Assembly: GCA_036558305.1 (NCBI GenBank) | Contig: DATBFX010000004.1 | Span: forward strand, 1 to 11,768 | Length of the DNA stretch: 11,768 nucleotides | Source of the DNA: DATBFX01 sp036558305 | GTDB lineage: Bacteria > Chloroflexota > Chloroflexia > Thermomicrobiales > UBA6265 | Direction of reading: 5' to 3' | Shown: positions 1 to 6,713 of the stretch, piece by piece | How the letters are laid out: each line of letters opens with the position of its first letter | Numbering within the stretch: the first letter of the stretch is position 1 | Notes under the pieces: model-generated | Told to the model about the DNA's origin: nothing | Seen by the model: only the letters and a program-made list of their open reading frames with translations | The model's database searches: none | Position numbers and translations under genes: made by a program

Positions 1-1
1 C

Positions 2-100
2 AACATGCTCTTCGTGGCGGCACCCATCTATTGCCTCTACGAACTCGGCCTGATCTTTGCCAGGATTGCCAGCGTCCGTGCCGGACGGACGACCGAATAG
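2..100 (+). CDS. tatC: Sec-independent (Tat) protein translocase subunit TatC, C-terminal fragment
   Basis: Only the last 32 codons are in the window; the gene begins outside. The frame ends at TAG (98-100). The visible peptide begins NMLFVAAPIYCLYELGLIFA and ends in a short polar tail with several Arg. This matches the end of TatC, where the sixth membrane helix carries a conserved 'P-x-Y-x-L-Y/F-E' pattern followed by a short charged cytoplasmic tail. TatC is the polytopic receptor of the twin-arginine pathway, which exports folded proteins across the cytoplasmic membrane. A GC hairpin follows 31 bases after the stop. The call rests on about 30 residues, so another membrane protein ending in a similar helix is possible, but the Pro-Tyr-Leu-Tyr-Glu pattern makes TatC the best reading. 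Confidence 0.7.
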   Translation, partial: NMLFVAAPIYCLYELGLIFARIASVRAGRTTE

Positions 101-131
101 TCTTGGCGCGAACGGCCCCGGTTTTTGGTGA

Positions 132-158
132 CGGGGGCGGCTGAGTTCGCCGCCCCCG
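132..158 (+). terminator. GC-rich hairpin, probable tatC terminator
   Basis: Bases 132-141 (CGGGGGCGGC) pair perfectly with 149-158 (GCCGCCCCCG) around a 7-base loop, 31 bases after the tatC stop. The 3' side has only a weak T-rich stretch (ATTTGGATT), so this is not a textbook intrinsic terminator. It is the only strong hairpin between tatC and the insertion sequence. On the minus strand it would also be the first strong hairpin met by transcripts leaving the IS. Confidence 0.45.
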
Positions 159-205
159 CGGCATTTGGATTCATGCGAATTGCAGAGGAGGCGGGCAACG
201 TCGTG

Positions 206-218
206 CGTAGGGGCGGAC
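206..218. repeat. Left arm of an imperfect palindrome split by the IS
   Basis: CGTAGGGGCGGAC at 206-218 is the near inverse complement of GTCCCTCCCCTACG at 1672-1685 on the far side of the insertion sequence. Eight outer bases match perfectly, and four inner bases (GGAC) match after a one-base length difference. With the IS removed, the two arms would form a hairpin with a short loop in the intergenic gap between the converging tatC and moxR genes. It may be an intergenic repeat or an old bidirectional terminator. Confidence 0.5.
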
Positions 219-226
219 ACGGCGGT

Positions 227-244
227 GATGGGTCACAAGTTAAG
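227..244 (+). repeat. IS terminal inverted repeat at the transposase 3' end
   Basis: GATGGGTCACAAGTTAAG is a perfect inverse complement of 1648-1665. The transposase stop codon (TGA on the minus strand, 233-235) lies inside this repeat, so the last codons of the gene are also part of the transposase-binding end. Confidence 0.9.
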
Positions 245-1552
245 CTCCTGTCGCCAGGTGTCAAGGGCGGCGCGCTGGCGTTCGCGGGATTTGCGGCGGC
301 GCTTGACGAGGCCGAGGTCGTCCTGCGCGGCGAGCCAGGCGGCGGGGTCGGCGGCGGTCAGCCGACGAGCGAAGGCGCTGGTGTAGTGGTAGAGCCCGCG
401 GAACGTCATCTCCAAGGACATCGCGTCCAGCGGTTGCCCCAGTTCCTCGGCGACGGCGTCGGAGAGGTCGACCAGGACCGCGTAGAGGAGCCAGGTGGAC
501 CAGACCTGCAACGCGATGGCGTTGGCGGCGCCGGACCAGAGGTAGCTCAGGCCCAGCAGGCGCTTGGTCACCAGGAACGCCTCCTCGATCTTCCACCGGC
601 GGTCGTAGAGGTCGACGGCGTCGGCGACGGAGAGGACGGCCGGGTCGAGGACGTTGGTCAGGTAGGGCCGCCACGTCTTGCCGACCTTGACTTCGACCAC
701 CCGCGTCGGGTGGGTACACGGATTGGAGCGATAGGCCCCCAGTTGGACGATGCGGTCGCGAACGGACGGCGACTCGTGCAGCACCCGGACCACCGTCTCG
801 GCGCGGACCGTGCGGGCCCGGATCACGAACCCGACCCCGTGCTCCGTCAACCAGTCGAAGAACGGGAACGCCCAATAGGCCGCGTCCAGCACGACCAGCG
901 TCCCCGGCCCGAGCACGGCCTTGATCCGGTCCAGAAAGCGCAGGTCGTTGCCGACCGGATCGGCCTCCAGCCAGAGGTGGACCGGCAGCCTGGTCGCCAC
1001 GTCGAGGACGGCTTCCAGGGCGCCGCCGAGGACCTTTGCCGGGTCGGGCCGCAGCAGGCCGACCTTCTTGAACAGTTCTTCCAGGGTCGAGCCGTCGATC
1101 GCCCAGATCCGGGGATAGTGCGCCTGGACGCGGGCGACCACCGGGGGCAGTGGGCGGGTGCGGGCGGCGGCCCGCGCCTGCAAGGTCGGGGCCAGACTCG
1201 TCCAGATCCCCGCAAACAACGACTCGGGCAACGAACGCAGGCGCAGGCTGAGGGCTTGCTGGCTGACCCGGATCGCCGGGGTCCAGAGCACCCCCTCCCG
1301 TTCCAGGATGCGGACCATCTCGCCGACCGCCGGCACCTGCCGCCAGATGATCGTCAGGACGATGGCCACCATCGCCGGCAACGCCAGGACCCGGTCGCGC
1401 AGGCCGAGGCGGCGGTAGGCCTCGTCCTGGGCGAGGATGGCCGGTTGGATCAGGCCAGCCAAATGCGCGTCGATCGCCTCGTTGGCCGGGGCCGGGCGGG
1501 TGCGGGGGCGGGCATGATCGCGGGAGAGGACAACGGGACGGCGTCGGGCCAT
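233..1552 (-). CDS. IS4-family DDE transposase
   Basis: This is the catalytic protein of the insertion sequence, which cuts and joins the element's ends with an RNase H-like DDE active site. In the 439-residue form, the first Asp is D153 in IWAIDGSTLEEL, the second is D223 in LVVLDAAYW, and the Glu is E323. E323 lies in the exact IS4-family signature Y-(2)-R-(3)-E-(6)-K (Y316, R319, E323, K330, in YDRRWKIEEAFLVTK). The C-terminus is basic. All catalytic positions are present and the frame is unbroken, so the enzyme looks functional. I chose the ATG at 1550-1552 because GGAG lies 6 bases upstream. An earlier in-frame ATG at 1598-1600 would add 16 residues but has no good ribosome-binding site. 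The stop falls within the terminal repeat. Confidence 0.92.
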   Translation of the reverse strand: MARRRPVVLSRDHARPRTRPAPANEAIDAHLAGLIQPAILAQDEAYRRLGLRDRVLALPAMVAIVLTIIWRQVPAVGEMVRILEREGVLWTPAIRVSQQALSLRLRSLPESLFAGIWTSLAPTLQARAAARTRPLPPVVARVQAHYPRIWAIDGSTLEELFKKVGLLRPDPAKVLGGALEAVLDVATRLPVHLWLEADPVGNDLRFLDRIKAVLGPGTLVVLDAAYWAFPFFDWLTEHGVGFVIRARTVRAETVVRVLHESPSVRDRIVQLGAYRSNPCTHPTRVVEVKVGKTWRPYLTNVLDPAVLSVADAVDLYDRRWKIEEAFLVTKRLLGLSYLWSGAANAIALQVWSTWLLYAVLVDLSDAVAEELGQPLDAMSLEMTFRGLYHYTSAFARRLTAADPAAWLAAQDDLGLVKRRRKSRERQRAALDTWRQELNL

Positions 1553-1647
1553 CGGGGACTCCGGGCGTCGACCGTGCGCGGCACGGAGCGGGCGGTCCAT
1601 CCCCGCAGGATGCCATCCCCGACCCCCTTGACACCACCCCGCCGCTC

Positions 1648-1665
1648 CTTAACTTGTGACCCATC
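1648..1665 (-). repeat. IS terminal inverted repeat at the transposase 5' end
   Basis: CTTAACTTGTGACCCATC is the perfect inverse complement of 227-244. It lies about 95 bases upstream of the preferred transposase start. Matching stops at once on both sides of the 18 bases. Confidence 0.9.
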
Positions 1666-1671
1666 GCACAG

Positions 1672-1694
1672 GTCCCTCCCCTACGGCGAGGGGG
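1672..1694. repeat. Right arm of the split palindrome and a small local hairpin after moxR
   Basis: Bases 1672-1685 are the right arm of the imperfect palindrome whose left arm is at 206-218. The same stretch can also fold locally: CCCCT (1678-1682) pairs with AGGGG (1689-1693), with a T-G pair at 1677/1694 and a 6-base loop. This lies 9 bases beyond the moxR stop and could weakly terminate the minus-strand operon, but no T-tract follows on either strand. Confidence 0.35.
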
Positions 1695-1702
1695 CGGCAT
1701 CG

Positions 1703-2737
1703 TCATGCAGCGGATTCCGGAACCTCCTGGGCGAGGGCGTTGAGGACGTCGTCGGCGGTGGTGCCGCCGGCTTCGGCTTCGAAGTTGAGGATGATGCGAT
1801 GGCGCAGGGCGGGGAGGGCGACGGCACGGACGTCGCCGAAGGCGACGTTGAAGCGGCCCTCCATCAGGGCAAGGATTTTGGCACCAAGAACGATCGACTG
1901 GGCGCCGCGCGGGCTGACGCCATACCGCACGTATTTTTTGACCTGTGGCGTGGCGCGGGGACTCTCGGGATGGGTCGCCAGGACCAGGCGGACGACAAAG
2001 TCGCTAACGTGGCTGGCGATTTCGACTTCTCTGGCGAGGTTGCCCATGGCGATGATGGTGTTGCCGTCGGCGACGCGCTCGGCCGCGGTGCGGAGACCGG
2101 AGGTCGTGCGGCGGATGATCTCGGTGAGGTCGTCGGACGTAGGGTATTGGACCAGCAACTTGAAGAAGAAGCGATCGAGTTGGGCCTCGGGGAGGGGGTA
2201 GGTGCCTTCCATCTCGAGCGGGTTCTGCGTGGCGAGGACGAAGAAGGGCTGCGCCAGGGGATGGATGACGTTGGCGACGGTGCAGGTTTTGTCCTGCATC
2301 GCTTCGAGGAGCGCGGCCTGGGTTTTCGGGGTCGCGCGGTTGATCTCGTCGGCGAGCACGAGGTTGGCGAAGATCGGTCCCTGCTGGAAGGCGAAGCGGC
2401 GATTGCCGGTTTCGTCTTCCACGAGGATGTTGGTGCCGGTGATGTCGGCCGGCATCAGGTCGGGGGTGAACTGGATGCGGCCGAAGTTGAGGTGCAGGGC
2501 ATCGCCCAGCGTCCGCACGAGCATGGTCTTGCCGAGCCCCGGCACGCCTTCGAGCAGGGCATGACCCCCGGCGACCATGCAGATGAGCACGTCGCGGACG
2601 ATTTCGGTTTGGCCGACCATGACCTTGGCGACTTCGGTTTCGATGCGCTTGGCGACTTCGCGGAAGTCGGCCGCGGTCATTTCGGCGTCGGTCTTGGGCT
2701 CGGTCGTCGGTTCTGCCGTCGGTTCGGTCGAAACCAT
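1703..2737 (-). CDS. MoxR-family AAA+ ATPase
   Basis: MoxR proteins are cytoplasmic AAA+ chaperone-like ATPases that help mature or insert metal cofactors or remodel protein complexes, usually with VWA-domain partners. The 344-residue length is usual for the family. Visible motifs are Walker A GVPGLGKT (64-71), Walker B LVLADE (126-131), sensor 1 ATQNP (N172), the family motif LPEAQLDRF (182-190, Arg-finger candidate R189) and sensor 2 SPRGAQ (R277). The N-terminal 20 residues are rich in Thr, Glu and Pro and probably disordered. GGGGGTGA sits about 5 bases before the ATG, a good ribosome-binding site. This is the last gene of the operon, 53 bases after the small membrane protein. The DUF58, VWA and transglutaminase genes that normally follow moxR are absent: the next feature is the IS, then tatC on the other strand. 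The family is certain; the substrate is unknown. Confidence 0.95.
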   Translation of the reverse strand: MVSTEPTAEPTTEPKTDAEMTAADFREVAKRIETEVAKVMVGQTEIVRDVLICMVAGGHALLEGVPGLGKTMLVRTLGDALHLNFGRIQFTPDLMPADITGTNILVEDETGNRRFAFQQGPIFANLVLADEINRATPKTQAALLEAMQDKTCTVANVIHPLAQPFFVLATQNPLEMEGTYPLPEAQLDRFFFKLLVQYPTSDDLTEIIRRTTSGLRTAAERVADGNTIIAMGNLAREVEIASHVSDFVVRLVLATHPESPRATPQVKKYVRYGVSPRGAQSIVLGAKILALMEGRFNVAFGDVRAVALPALRHRIILNFEAEAGGTTADDVLNALAQEVPESAA

Positions 2738-2790
2738 GGATCACCCCCGTTGTCGTGACGAGGTCGGCTGCCGGTTCGTCTCGCCAGTCG

Positions 2791-2937
2791 CTACATGCGT
2801 GTCGCCAGGACGAGAACGACCACACACATCAGCACGAGACCGAGGAGGGCAACTCCCCCGATCAAGAGGATCGAGAGCCGCGCTCGAAAGGCCGGCTTCG
2901 CCGGCGCGGGTTGGACGTGCTCCCGCTGCTCCGTCAT
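2791..2937 (-). CDS. Small single-pass membrane protein, 48 residues, unknown function
   Basis: The peptide has a polar N-terminus (MTEQREHVQPAPAKPAF), a basic patch (RAR), one hydrophobic helix of about 23 residues (roughly 25-46) and a very short end. The positive patch before the helix predicts the N-terminus in the cytoplasm. I chose the start because its ATG overlaps the glycosyltransferase stop as ATGA (2934-2937), the coupling seen elsewhere in this operon. A longer form starting at 3021 would begin deep inside the glycosyltransferase gene and adds an Arg/Gly-rich, shadow-like stretch. I recognise no family. Its position between the glycosyltransferase and MoxR suggests a small accessory or anchoring subunit, which is inference only. 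It is short enough that a chance ORF cannot be excluded, but the helix and the coupling argue for a real gene. Confidence 0.65.
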   Translation of the reverse strand: MTEQREHVQPAPAKPAFRARLSILLIGGVALLGLVLMCVVVLVLATRM

Positions 2938-4154
2938 GGCGCCACCGCGGAGACGAGGAGATCGGGGCGGCCCGCGGTGCCGGCGATGATCGCGGCCAGG
3001 ATCCGACCCGCGTCGCCCCAACTGTACCGCCGAGCCCGGCTTTGGCGCCGCCGCCGTGCGTGTTCGGTGCGCTGGTCCGATGCGAGGGCTCGATCAATCG
3101 CGTCGGCGAGGGCCTCGACCGATGCCGGTGGCGCGAAGACGGCCGCGTCACCGGCGACCTCGTGGAGGGCCGGAACGTCGCCGGCGACGACGGGCACACC
3201 GGCGGCCAGTCCTTCCAGTACGGGAAGGCCGAAGCCCTCGTACCAGGACGGGTAGACGACGGCGGCGGCGCCGGCATAGAGGCCAGGAAGCAAGTCATCC
3301 GGTACATAGTCGAGAAGGATAACGCGCCCGCGCGCTCGGAGTGGTGCGGCGGCACGAAGGATGGGTTCGTATTCCCAGCCGGGACGACCCGCGACGACGA
3401 GGGGAACGTCGAGCCGATCGCCGAGCAGGGCGAACGCGGCGAAGAGCGTGAGGTGGTTCTTGCGGGGTTCGAGCGTGCCGACGGTCAGTAAATAGCTCGC
3501 CGGCAAGCCGAGGGTTTGCCGTGTGGCGGCGTCGAGCGGACGTCCGGCGAAGAACCGCTCGTCGACGCCGTTGGGAACGACGGAGATGCGCGCGGGATCG
3601 ACACCGAGGCGATCGATCAGGTCGGACCTGGTGGCCTGGGAGACGGCGGTAACATGAGCGGCGCTTGCGACCTGTCGGGGAACGACGGCGGAGAGGTAGG
3701 TGCGTAGCGGCGCCGGTGCTCGTTCCGGGCAGACGAGAAAGGCGAGGTCGTGGACGGTGACGATCCTGGGGGTGTGCCAATCCGGGGGAGCGGTGAAGTC
3801 GGGCGAGTAGATGAGGTCGGAAGCTCCGGCGAGGGCGCGAAACGGGAGCGGCACTCTGGCGCGAAACCAGAGTTGGTCCATGCGGCGGCGACTCAGCGGC
3901 CCGCGGCGCACCCGCGGAGTCTCCTGGTCGTCGAAGGAGGTGGTGGCTTCGGAGCCGAAGGGTGCCGGCCCCGGTTGGGATGGTGCGTACCAGAGAGTGA
4001 CCGTGGCGCCGTCGAGGTGATCGGTCGCCCTTGGGAGGATGTTTCGTGCGTAGCGGCCGATGCCGGCGCCCTGGTTGAAGGCGGCGCTGTGGTCGACGGC
4101 GAGCCGGAACGGCGGGCGGTCCTCAGCGGACATCGGCGCGGAGACGGCGGACAT
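2934..4154 (-). CDS. GT4-family glycosyltransferase (GT-B fold, mannosyltransferase-like)
   Basis: This retaining glycosyltransferase is expected to move a sugar from a nucleotide-sugar donor to a glycan or lipid acceptor at the inner face of the membrane. Visible motifs, in 406-residue numbering, are the N-terminal glycine loop GAGIGRYARNIL (29-40), VHDLAF (134-139), VVPNGVD (192-198) and GTLEPRKN (226-233). The donor-site EX7E motif of GT4 is in YEGFGLPVLE (E306, E314), followed by GVPVVAGDVPALHEVAGDAA. There is no membrane helix. The gene overlaps the end of the upstream UPF0104 gene. Two ATGs are possible, 4154 and 4133 (7 residues shorter), and neither has a clear ribosome-binding site, so coupling to the upstream gene is likely. 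The 3' end overlaps the small membrane protein as ATGA. Donor and acceptor cannot be read from sequence. Confidence 0.93.
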   Translation of the reverse strand: MSAVSAPMSAEDRPPFRLAVDHSAAFNQGAGIGRYARNILPRATDHLDGATVTLWYAPSQPGPAPFGSEATTSFDDQETPRVRRGPLSRRRMDQLWFRARVPLPFRALAGASDLIYSPDFTAPPDWHTPRIVTVHDLAFLVCPERAPAPLRTYLSAVVPRQVASAAHVTAVSQATRSDLIDRLGVDPARISVVPNGVDERFFAGRPLDAATRQTLGLPASYLLTVGTLEPRKNHLTLFAAFALLGDRLDVPLVVAGRPGWEYEPILRAAAPLRARGRVILLDYVPDDLLPGLYAGAAAVVYPSWYEGFGLPVLEGLAAGVPVVAGDVPALHEVAGDAAVFAPPASVEALADAIDRALASDQRTEHARRRRQSRARRYSWGDAGRILAAIIAGTAGRPDLLVSAVAP

Positions 4155-5244
4155 AGAGGATGAGACCGATGGCGACGAGACTCCAGTAGGTGATGAGGCG
4201 GTCCATCAGCGCGATCGAGCCGGCGAGCGAGGGGTCGACGTCGACGATCTTGAGGACGGCGACCATGGCGAGCTCGACGACGCCGAGTCCGGCAGGGGTG
4301 ATCGGAAGGATGGTCAGCAAGGCACTCATCAGGGCGACGAAGACGGCGACGGAGAACGAGACGTTACCGTGGAGCGAGGCGGCGACGAGGTAGAGGCGCA
4401 GACCGTCGCAACACCAGATCAGGACGCTAATGCCGACCGGGCGCCACGGCCGGCGCAGGCAGGCGAAGATCGAGTCGTGCAATTGCCCGAACTGGGAGCG
4501 GATGCGCTCGGGTAAGCGGCGCTCGATCGCGTGGCGGCCGAACCAGAGCGCGGCGACGAAGATGGCGGCGGCGGCGAGGAGGGCGGAACCGATGGTGAGG
4601 GTGCGCGTGGCCTGGCTGGGGAGTTGCCCGCGGAAGGCGACGACGCCGGCGAGGGCCATCATCGTGAAGAGAACGGCGAGGTCGGTCAGGCGCTCGGCAA
4701 AGATGGTCCCGAGCGAGCGGCTGATCGGGGCGCCGCTGCGGCGCTTCAGAAGGTAGCAGCGGTAGGCGTCGCCGATTTTGGCGGGGACGACGCAGTTGAC
4801 GAACCAGGAGAGGAGGAAGATCTCCATGAGACCCCGATTGTCGGGAATCGGGTAGCCCTCGGCTTCGCTCAGTCCCGCCTGCTTGAGCATCCACCGCCAG
4901 CGCACGGCACGGGCGAAGAACGAAAGGTAGTAGAGGCCGATGGCGACCGCGTACAGCCCGAGATTGGCATGGACGATGTTTTCCCAAACGGCGTGCGGGT
5001 CGATGTTGAGGCGGCGGACAAAGAAGACGACGATGGCGATGGCCACGCAGAACGAGATGATGGTGTGCGGACGGAAGATTTTGGAACCGATGGAGGCCGG
5101 CGGGGCGGATTCCTCGGTCGACAGCGCCGCCATCGGCGGGGCGAACTCGGAGGGGGAGCCGACCACGATGCCGTTCGCCGATGCCGCCGCGTCTTCGCCG
5201 GGCAGGCGTGGCTCTGTTCCGGTGGTAACGCCGGTGCCACTCAC
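4123..5244 (-). CDS. UPF0104 / lysylphosphatidylglycerol synthase TM-region family membrane protein
   Basis: This polytopic membrane protein belongs to the family of the flippase-like transmembrane half of MprF (PF03706 type), often encoded beside glycosyltransferases and thought to handle lipid-linked substrates. Family features, in 373-residue numbering, are ARAVRWRWMLK (about 111-121), SWFVNCVVPAKIGDAYR (about 146-162), AERLTDL (about 183-189) and ITPAGLGVVE (about 315-324). There are several hydrophobic helices from about 61 to 365, and the catalytic LPG synthetase domain is absent. The first 50-60 residues are polar, Ala/Pro/Ser-rich and probably cytoplasmic. I set the start at the GTG of 5242-5244 because it overlaps the upstream stop as GTGA. 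The open frame extends to 5493, but its extra 83 residues are Arg-rich shadow sequence of the upstream gene. Starts further inside (for example MAALSTEES) are possible. Confidence 0.88.
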   Translation of the reverse strand: MSGTGVTTGTEPRLPGEDAAASANGIVVGSPSEFAPPMAALSTEESAPPASIGSKIFRPHTIISFCVAIAIVVFFVRRLNIDPHAVWENIVHANLGLYAVAIGLYYLSFFARAVRWRWMLKQAGLSEAEGYPIPDNRGLMEIFLLSWFVNCVVPAKIGDAYRCYLLKRRSGAPISRSLGTIFAERLTDLAVLFTMMALAGVVAFRGQLPSQATRTLTIGSALLAAAAIFVAALWFGRHAIERRLPERIRSQFGQLHDSIFACLRRPWRPVGISVLIWCCDGLRLYLVAASLHGNVSFSVAVFVALMSALLTILPITPAGLGVVELAMVAVLKIVDVDPSLAGSIALMDRLITYWSLVAIGLILYVRRLRADVR

Positions 5245-6713
5245 GCGGAGATCACCGCAAGACCCGATTTGGCGGTAGGTCGGATCGAGAAGATTTCGGC
5301 ATCGACTTCCAACATGGCCCAAACCACGGAGAGCTGGATTCCAAGGCTGAGAACGTGGAGGTATTCGACGGTGTTGTGCACGGCGACGGCGACCGTGACG
5401 GCAGCGATCCCGACGACGACCGACCGAAACAGGGGATCCTGGACGCGTTGCAGGGATTTCCAGATCTTCCAGGCGACCGCGGCGAGGAGACAAAGGTACG
5501 AGACCGCGCCGACGATGCCTGCCTGGGCAAGTGCTTGCAGATAGGCATTGTGGGCGTGGCCGCGGGGAATGCGAAACCGCCAGACGGTGGTCGCTTCCCG
5601 GTATCGCTCGTCGAAGTTACCGGCCCCGACGCCGAGGATTGGAGATGATTCGGCCATGTGTACCGCCGCTCCCCAGTGCGCCGCGCGTTCCTGCTCCGCG
5701 AAGTTGTCGGTCGTAACTTGCTCACTGCTCGTCGTCAAAGACACACTCCGAAAGCGCTCGGTCACGCTGCCGCCCAGCGGCGAAAGCAGCGCGACCGCAA
5801 GGCAGATGCCAGCGGCAACTGTACCCAGCCAACGGACCTTGCCGCCAGTCAGCCAGACGATCGTCCCCAACCCGACGGCGAATCCGAGGTAGCCGCCGCG
5901 CGATTGCGTGGCGAGCAACGCCCCCATGCCGGCGAGCGACGCGACGACGACGGCGACCGGGACGACCCTGCCGAGGGACTGGACGGCAGCCCGCCGCCGC
6001 GCCGCGGTCGCGTTGCCGAGGACAAGCGCGACGAGGAGGAGGGTGGTCATTTCCAGATAACCGGCGAAGGGATTCGGTTCGCCGAAGGTGGCGTAGACGC
6101 GGGTCAACCCGCCGGCGGAGAAGGTCGCCGGACCGGCGCCGGTGGCGACCTGCCAGGCGGCATAGGCGGCGACGGCGAGCACGGCGACGGCGGTGACGAG
6201 TGCGATGCCCCTCACGGCGCGGACGCCGCGCAGCGACTCGACCCAGGCGACATAGAGCGCCAGGGCGACGGCCCAGCGGTAGACCTCGCCGGCCCAGGCC
6301 GAGACGTTCTGGGCCTCGACGATCGAGATCGAGAGCACGAGAACGTAGACCCCCATGGCCGCGGCCACGGCGTCGAGACGGGGCCGAGAGTACCCGGTGA
6401 CGATGCGGACGGTCCACGCCAGAAGCGTGGCCCCGACGGCCAGCTTCGTCCAGGTGACGTCCGCCCCGTGGAGATTGAGTGAGGCGGCGGCTTGCAGCGG
6501 CACCGAGGCGAGGACCGCGAGGACGCCGGTGGACAGATCGCGCAACGCCAACGTGAAGAGGATGACCGTGGCGACGGTGGCGATCAGGAGCGCACCGTTC
6601 ACCACCGCCAGCGCGAGACAGACAACCGTGGCAACGGCGGCAAAGAGAATGGCATGCCTGCTGGCTGCCGCGCGGACGGGCGGCGGGAAGCGGAGTCGCG
6701 GCGAGACGGTCAA
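5241..6713 (-). CDS. O-antigen ligase/polymerase-like membrane protein (Wzy/WaaL family), first copy by coordinate
   Basis: This 490-residue polytopic protein has about 10-12 hydrophobic helices. It carries the hallmarks of the O-antigen ligase/polymerase superfamily: TQSRGGYLGF (SRG at 271-273), FGEPNPFAGYL (210-220), a large extracytoplasmic loop (about 311-400) with SSPILGVGAGNF, and HAHNAYLQALAQAGIVG (386-402). Such proteins join undecaprenyl-linked glycans to each other, to a lipid or to protein on the outer face of the membrane. It starts at TTG (6711-6713), which overlaps the stop of the second family member as TTGA. GGGGGGTGA lies just upstream and is a good ribosome-binding site, supporting this rare start. 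It ends in a GTGA overlap with the UPF0104 gene. Polymerase and ligase roles cannot be told apart by sequence. Confidence 0.92.
   Translation of the reverse strand: MTVSPRLRFPPPVRAAASRHAILFAAVATVVCLALAVVNGALLIATVATVILFTLALRDLSTGVLAVLASVPLQAAASLNLHGADVTWTKLAVGATLLAWTVRIVTGYSRPRLDAVAAAMGVYVLVLSISIVEAQNVSAWAGEVYRWAVALALYVAWVESLRGVRAVRGIALVTAVAVLAVAAYAAWQVATGAGPATFSAGGLTRVYATFGEPNPFAGYLEMTTLLLVALVLGNATAARRRAAVQSLGRVVPVAVVVASLAGMGALLATQSRGGYLGFAVGLGTIVWLTGGKVRWLGTVAAGICLAVALLSPLGGSVTERFRSVSLTTSSEQVTTDNFAEQERAAHWGAAVHMAESSPILGVGAGNFDERYREATTVWRFRIPRGHAHNAYLQALAQAGIVGAVSYLCLLAAVAWKIWKSLQRVQDPLFRSVVVGIAAVTVAVAVHNTVEYLHVLSLGIQLSVVWAMLEVDAEIFSIRPTAKSGLAVISA

Larger units (their letters stand above)
227..1665 (-). 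mobile_element. IS4-family insertion sequence, about 1.44 kb, apparently complete
   Basis: The element is bounded by perfect 18-bp inverted repeats, GATGGGTCACAAGTTAAG at 227-244 and its complement at 1648-1665. It contains one intact minus-strand transposase that fills almost all of it. Length, terminal repeats and single-gene layout fit the IS4 family. No exact target-site duplication is visible: the 8 bases outside the left end (acggcggt) and right end (gcacaggt) agree at only 4 of 8 positions. The insertion is therefore either old, or bounded slightly differently from what the repeats suggest. It sits between two converging genes and breaks no recognisable coding sequence. Confidence 0.88.

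Noticed and set aside
219..1673. Target-site duplication around the IS
   Set aside because: The flanking octamers acggcggt and gcacaggt match at only 4 of 8 positions, so no duplication can be claimed.
261..1706. Minus-strand open frame of 481 codons overlapping the transposase
   Set aside because: The product is a Pro/Gly/Arg-rich out-of-frame translation of the transposase and crosses the IS end.
125..2758. Long plus-strand open frame of 877 codons
   Set aside because: It runs antisense across the hairpin, the whole IS and moxR. Its product is low-complexity (Gly/Asp/Arg/Val), and the opposite frames carry intact family motifs. It is a GC-rich shadow.
4531..5544. Plus-strand open frame of 337 codons over the UPF0104 gene
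   Set aside because: It is antisense to a gene with clear membrane-family motifs; the product is acidic, repetitive and family-free.
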